Assembly (NCBI GenBank): GCA_023387695.1
Contig: JAEWHT010000020.1
Span: 1-20,822 of the forward strand
Direction of reading: 5' to 3'
DNA length: 20,822 nucleotides
Source of the DNA: Pseudomonadota bacterium
GTDB lineage: Bacteria; Pseudomonadota; Alphaproteobacteria; Rhizobiales; Xanthobacteraceae
The position numbers and the translations under genes are program-made. Below, one piece after another: positions 17,530-20,822 of this stretch (the stretch's first letter is position 1; each line of letters starts with the position of its first letter). The notes beneath the pieces are model-generated. The model was given only the letters and a program-made list of their open reading frames with translations. It did no database searches and had not been told where the DNA came from.

Positions 17530-18042
17530 ATGCGTAACATTGTGATCTTCGCGGCCGTGATGATCGGCCTCGGTACATTCATGGCGCAGATGGCGGACAA
17601 GATGAGTGCCGCATCCGCCACGTCAGCCCCGCACACGACCGTCGCGGTGGCGGCCTCGGCGCCGGCCGGCAGCCGCAGCCTCAATATCCCGCGCGATGGT
17701 CGCGGTCACTTTCAGACCGAAGGTCGCATCGACGGTCAACGCATCGGCTTCATGGTCGACACCGGCGCCTCTGTGGTGGCGCTGAACGAGACCTCGGCCG
17801 CCCGCTTCGGCCTCCGTCCCTCGCGCAGCGAATATAATGCCACCGTCACCACCGCCAACGGCACCATCAAGGCCGCGCGGACCCGCATTGCCATGCTGGA
17901 TGTCGGCGGCCTGATCGTGCGCGATGTCGATGCCATGGTGCTGCCGGATGCGGCGCTGTCCGAAAACCTGCTCGGCCTCTCCTTCCTCTCCCGCCTGAAG
18001 CGTTTTGAGTACGCCAACGGCCAGATGGTGCTGGAGCAGTAA
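17530..18042 (+). CDS. Membrane-anchored retropepsin-like aspartic protease (TIGR02281)
   Basis: 170 aa. An N-terminal hydrophobic segment (about 3-19, IVIFAAVMIGLGTFMAQ) anchors or exports the protein, followed by an Ala/Ser-rich spacer to about 55. The protease core has the active-site DTGA at 77-80 in GFMVDTGASVVALNE. A retropepsin-like pattern continues with TVTTANGTIKAAR and LLGLSFLSRLKRFEYANGQMVLEQ at the C-terminus, all typical of TIGR02281 clan AA proteins. These have one catalytic Asp per chain and are expected to act as dimers (family knowledge); substrates are unknown. A GTG at 17527 would add one residue; the ATG at 17530 is preferred. It reads in the same direction as hrpB, 128 bases after it, so co-transcription is possible but not shown. 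Confidence 0.9.
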   Translation: MRNIVIFAAVMIGLGTFMAQMADKMSAASATSAPHTTVAVAASAPAGSRSLNIPRDGRGHFQTEGRIDGQRIGFMVDTGASVVALNETSAARFGLRPSRSEYNATVTTANGTIKAARTRIAMLDVGGLIVRDVDAMVLPDAALSENLLGLSFLSRLKRFEYANGQMVLEQ

Positions 18043-18098
18043 ATTCGGGGGGCGAGAGTCCCGAAGCCCTCAATATTGTTCTGATCAGGCCCCGCGGC

Positions 18099-18120
18099 TG
18101 GTAAGGTTTACCCGTTACCA
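18099..18120. promoter_or_regulatory. Nested inverted repeat upstream of phosphomannomutase
   Basis: The 22-base element has TGGTAA (18099-18104) and TTACCA (18115-18120) as perfect ends, and GGTAA also pairs with an internal TTACC. Three copies of the GGTAA/TTACC core in 22 bases, 103 bases before the ATG, suggest a regulator site. The regulator is unknown. Confidence 0.35.
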
Positions 18121-18223
18121 AACTGCCGCAATTGTCAGCCATAAGCCTTCATTCCCGCCTTCCGTTGCAGCCCGGCATTCGCTAAGGCTGCATTTCATCC
18201 TGCCTTTTCACGAGATCGTCTCA

Positions 18224-19723
18224 ATGTTTCCCAAGCCGAAATCCGTCTTGTTGCCCAACACTTACGCCTTCGAATCCGAGCCGATGGTGAAGCCCACCGG
18301 CTTTCGCGAGTACGACGCGCGCTGGTTGTTCCAGAAGGAAATCAACCTCATGGGCGTGCAGGCGCTCGGCATGGGGTTGGGGGCGCTGATCGCGGAACTT
18401 GGCGTCAAGCAGGAGATCGTCACCGGTCATGATTTCCGCGGCTATTCGGCCTCGATCAAATACGCGCTGATCTCCGGCCTGATGGCGGCGGGTTGCAAGG
18501 TGCACGACATTGGCCTCGCGGTGACGCCGATGGCCTATTTCGCGCAGTTCGATCTCGATGTGCCCGCTGTCGCGATGGTCACGGCCTCGCATAACGACAA
18601 TGGCTGGACCGGCGTGAAGATGGGCGCAAACCGTCCGCTGACCTTTGGTCCCGACGAGATGACGCGGCTGAAGGAGATCGTGCTCAACGCCGATTTCAAG
18701 AACAAGGCCGGCGGCTCCTACCAGTTCCACGAGAATTATCCGGCGCGCTACATCGCCGACCTCACCAACCGCCCGAAGCTCAAGCGCAAGCTGAAGGTCG
18801 TCGCGGCCTGCGGCAACGGCACGGCCGGTGCGTTCGCGCCGCAGGTGCTGGAAGCGATCGGCTGCGAGGTGATCCCGCTCGATACCGAGCTTGACCATAC
18901 CTTCCCCAAGTACAATCCGAACCCTGAAGACATGGAGATGCTGCACGCGATCCGTGACGCGGTGCTGCATCACAAGGCCGATGTCGGCCTCGGCTTCGAT
19001 GGTGACGGCGACCGCTGCGGCGTTGTCGACAATACCGGCGAAGAGATCTTTGCCGACAAGGTCGGCGTAATGCTGGCGCGCGATATGTCGGCGATCCACA
19101 AGGATGCGCAGTTCATCGTCGACGTGAAGTCGACTGGTCTGTTCATCACCGATCCCGTCCTGCAGAAGCAGGGCGCCAAGACCGCCTATTGGAAGACCGG
19201 CCACTCCTACATGAAGCGCCGCACCAATGAGACGGGCGCGCTCGCGGGCTTCGAGAAGTCAGGCCACTTCTTCTTCAACAAGCCGTATGGCCGCGGCTAT
19301 GACGACGGCCTCGTTTCGGCGCTCGCAATCTGCGACATGCTCGACCGCGCGCCGGGCAAGTCGATGGCCGACCTCAAGGACGCGCTGCCGAAGACCTGGT
19401 CATCGCCGACCATGTCGCCGCATTGCGCCGACGAGGTGAAGTATGGCGTCATCGACAAGGTGGTGAAGCACTTCGAGGAGTTGCAGGCGAAGGGCGCCAA
19501 GATCGGTGGCCAGGCGATCCGCGATCTCGTCACGGTCAACGGCGTGCGCGTCACTGTGGAGGACGGCAGCTGGGGTCTGGTGCGCGCGTCCTCGAACAAG
19601 CCCGAACTCGTCGTGGTCGTCGAGAGCCCGGTCTCCGAGCAGCGCATGCACGACATGTTCGCGATGGTGAACAGCGTGCTGGGCACGCATCCAGAGGTCG
19701 GCGAGTACAATCAGAAGATTTGA
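18224..19723 (+). CDS. Phosphomannomutase/phosphoglucomutase
   Basis: 499 aa, cytoplasmic alpha-D-phosphohexomutase. It interconverts hexose-1- and hexose-6-phosphates (glucose and/or mannose), feeding nucleotide sugars for exopolysaccharide and lipopolysaccharide. The phosphoserine is S122 in VTASHNDNGWTGVKMG. The Mg-binding loop DGDGDR is at 259-264. The sugar-binding loop appears as FEKSGHFFF, where GEMSGH or similar is common. The C-terminal phosphate site is RASSNKPELVVVVES. The N-terminal GFREYDARWLF block matches the family's G-x-R-x-x-Y/D segment. The ATG at 18224 is chosen because the open frame upstream is unrelated; the Shine-Dalgarno is weak. Substrate preference cannot be settled from sequence, so no symbol is given. 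It pairs functionally with glgP and ugd in this window. Confidence 0.93.
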   Translation: MFPKPKSVLLPNTYAFESEPMVKPTGFREYDARWLFQKEINLMGVQALGMGLGALIAELGVKQEIVTGHDFRGYSASIKYALISGLMAAGCKVHDIGLAVTPMAYFAQFDLDVPAVAMVTASHNDNGWTGVKMGANRPLTFGPDEMTRLKEIVLNADFKNKAGGSYQFHENYPARYIADLTNRPKLKRKLKVVAACGNGTAGAFAPQVLEAIGCEVIPLDTELDHTFPKYNPNPEDMEMLHAIRDAVLHHKADVGLGFDGDGDRCGVVDNTGEEIFADKVGVMLARDMSAIHKDAQFIVDVKSTGLFITDPVLQKQGAKTAYWKTGHSYMKRRTNETGALAGFEKSGHFFFNKPYGRGYDDGLVSALAICDMLDRAPGKSMADLKDALPKTWSSPTMSPHCADEVKYGVIDKVVKHFEELQAKGAKIGGQAIRDLVTVNGVRVTVEDGSWGLVRASSNKPELVVVVESPVSEQRMHDMFAMVNSVLGTHPEVGEYNQKI

Positions 19724-19760
19724 GTCGGCTGCAGAGCACTGACGCTTGCCGAGTCCACTA

Positions 19761-19865
19761 CTGTCATCACCCGCGAAAGCGGGTGATCCAGTATTCCAGA
19801 GACGGCAGTTAGATACGGAGACGCTGAGGCGTACTGGATCGCCCGGTCAAGCCGGGCGATGACAG
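19761..19865. repeat. Two-hairpin palindromic repeat between convergent genes
   Basis: The left hairpin pairs ATCACCCGC (19766-19774) with GCGGGTGAT (19779-19787) around GAAA. The right hairpin pairs ATCGCCCGG (19838-19846) with CCGGGCGAT (19852-19860) around 5 bases. The outer ends CTGTCATC and GATGACAG and inner GATCCAGTA/TACTGGATC also match, so the whole 105 bp can form one long stem. It lies between the phosphomannomutase and chemotaxis genes, whose transcripts converge on it, and could act as a bidirectional end. The type is familiar from bradyrhizobial intergenic regions. Confidence 0.88.
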
Positions 19866-19882
19866 TTTCCGCGTGGCGCGCC

Positions 19883-20822
19883 TTACGCCGTCCGCAGCGA
19901 CCCCAGGAAGCCATCCACCTCAGCCTTGAGACGCTCGGACTGCGAAGACAGTCCAGCAGCGGCCTGATGCATCTTCGAGGCGGCTGCACCGGCCTCGTCG
20001 GATGCCTTGCTGACGCTTGCGATGTTGTCGTTCACTTCGCGGGTACCGGTGGCCGCCTGCTGCAGGCTGCCGGCAATCTCGCGGGTCGCAAGGCCCTGCT
20101 GATCGACCGCGGTCGAGATCTGGCCGGAGATCTCGTCGATCTCGGCAATGGTCGCGCCGATCGCCTGGATGGCGTTGACGGCATCGCCCGTGGCGCTCTG
20201 AATGGTCTGCACCTGCGCCGAGATTTCCTCGGTGGCTTTTGCGGTCTGGTTTGCCAGCGCCTTCACCTCGCTTGCGACCACGGCAAAGCCCTTGCCGTGC
20301 TCGCCGGCGCGGGCGGCCTCGATCGTGGCGTTCAGGGCCAGCAGATTGGTCTGGCTTGCGATATTCTGGATCAGCGTCACGACCTCGCCGATCTTCTGCG
20401 TGCCGCTGGCAAGACCCTCGACGACCTGATTGGTGCGGCGAGCCTCGTCGGCAGCGCGGGCCGCGATCTCGGCGGAGCGGGCGACCTGCTGCGTGATGCT
20501 GTTGACCGATGCGGTGAGCTCCTCGGTCGCTGCTGCAACGGTCTCGACATTGCTGGACGCGCGGTTCGAGGCTGCGGCTGCAGCGGTGGTCTGGTGCGCG
20601 GTGTCGGTGCTGTTGCTGCTCATCGTCGATGATAGTTGCTGTACTTCACCCGCAGCGATCGCCACCGCCTGCACGATGCTGCCGATGCTGCGCTCAAAAT
20701 TGCTGGCAAGCAGCTGCTTGGCTGCTTCGCGCTCGTCCTTGGCGCGCTGTTCGACGTCGTGGCGCTCACTGTTGGCGCGCGCTTCCGCGGCCATCGCGGT
20801 CTGTGCTTCGGCGGTTTTCACG
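19883..20822 (-). CDS. Methyl-accepting chemotaxis protein, C-terminal part
   Basis: Partial: the frame stays open to the right edge, so the sensor, membrane segments and most of any HAMP domain lie outside the window. The visible 312 residues are the long antiparallel coiled coil of the cytoplasmic signalling domain. Its hairpin tip, which binds CheA and CheW, is clear: IQNIASQTNLLALNATIEAA followed by RAGEHGKGFAVVASEVKALA. Ala/Glu/Gln/Ser heptads flank it on both sides, with ATEELTASVNSIT as a likely methylation-helix region. The protein ends FLGSLRTA, with no NWETF-type CheR/CheB tether. The ligand is unknown. Confidence 0.95.
   Translation of the reverse strand, partial: VKTAEAQTAMAAEARANSERHDVEQRAKDEREAAKQLLASNFERSIGSIVQAVAIAAGEVQQLSSTMSSNSTDTAHQTTAAAAASNRASSNVETVAAATEELTASVNSITQQVARSAEIAARAADEARRTNQVVEGLASGTQKIGEVVTLIQNIASQTNLLALNATIEAARAGEHGKGFAVVASEVKALANQTAKATEEISAQVQTIQSATGDAVNAIQAIGATIAEIDEISGQISTAVDQQGLATREIAGSLQQAATGTREVNDNIASVSKASDEAGAAASKMHQAAAGLSSQSERLKAEVDGFLGSLRTA

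Noticed and set aside
18005..18223. N-terminal extension of phosphomannomutase by 73 residues
   Set aside because: It overlaps the end of the protease gene and the intergenic regulatory element, and the family N-terminus begins just after the ATG at 18224.

Overview
The window is GC-rich with strong third-position G/C bias. It reads as chromosomal DNA of an alphaproteobacterium close to Bradyrhizobium (Nitrobacteraceae). Supporting signs are a DUF2865 secreted protein, a long PolA with a Lys/Ala-rich N-terminus and linker, a retropepsin-like TIGR02281 protease, and several families of GC-rich palindromic intergenic repeats of the kind scattered through bradyrhizobial genomes. The genus is inferred from these family resemblances; no marker such as rRNA is present.

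Layout. At the left is glycogen phosphorylase (48-2609, minus), then a small secreted four-Cys protein (2781-3038, plus) and an unrecognised 143-aa protein (3226-3657, plus). A 32-bp perfect inverted repeat separates the latter from a convergent DUF2865 protein (3770-4579, minus). Next come pyrE (4828-5391, minus), a YfcG/YghU-type glutathione S-transferase (5566-6192, plus), a LysE/RhtB exporter (6355-6990, minus) and polA (7130-10165, minus). A LysR regulator (10266-11108, minus) is divergent from a quinone oxidoreductase (11206-12177, plus). An acyltransferase-3 membrane protein (12183-13253, minus) is divergent from UDP-glucose 6-dehydrogenase (13475-14791, plus). The right part holds hrpB (14927-17401, plus), a membrane-anchored aspartic protease (17530-18042, plus), phosphomannomutase/phosphoglucomutase (18224-19723, plus) and the C-terminal part of a methyl-accepting chemotaxis protein that runs off the right edge (19883-20822, minus).

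Gene relationships. Most genes are single transcription units with alternating strands. Three connect metabolically: glycogen phosphorylase yields glucose-1-phosphate, phosphoglucomutase interconverts it with glucose-6-phosphate, and UDP-glucose dehydrogenase makes UDP-glucuronate for surface polysaccharides, which an acyltransferase could decorate. The LysR/quinone oxidoreductase pair looks like a classic divergent regulator-target unit.

No mobile element, CRISPR array, tRNA, rRNA, prophage or defence system was seen, and I do not think the window contains a new multi-gene system. The most notable observation is that the 3'-5' proofreading domain of PolA has lost its metal-binding carboxylates in all three exonuclease motifs while its 5'-nuclease and polymerase motifs are intact. 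Other points worth a look are a 14-bp tandem repeat abutting the acyltransferase start codon, a 9-bp-stem hairpin sitting where the ribosome binding site of the LysE exporter should be, and the palindromic repeats concentrated in intergenic spaces.
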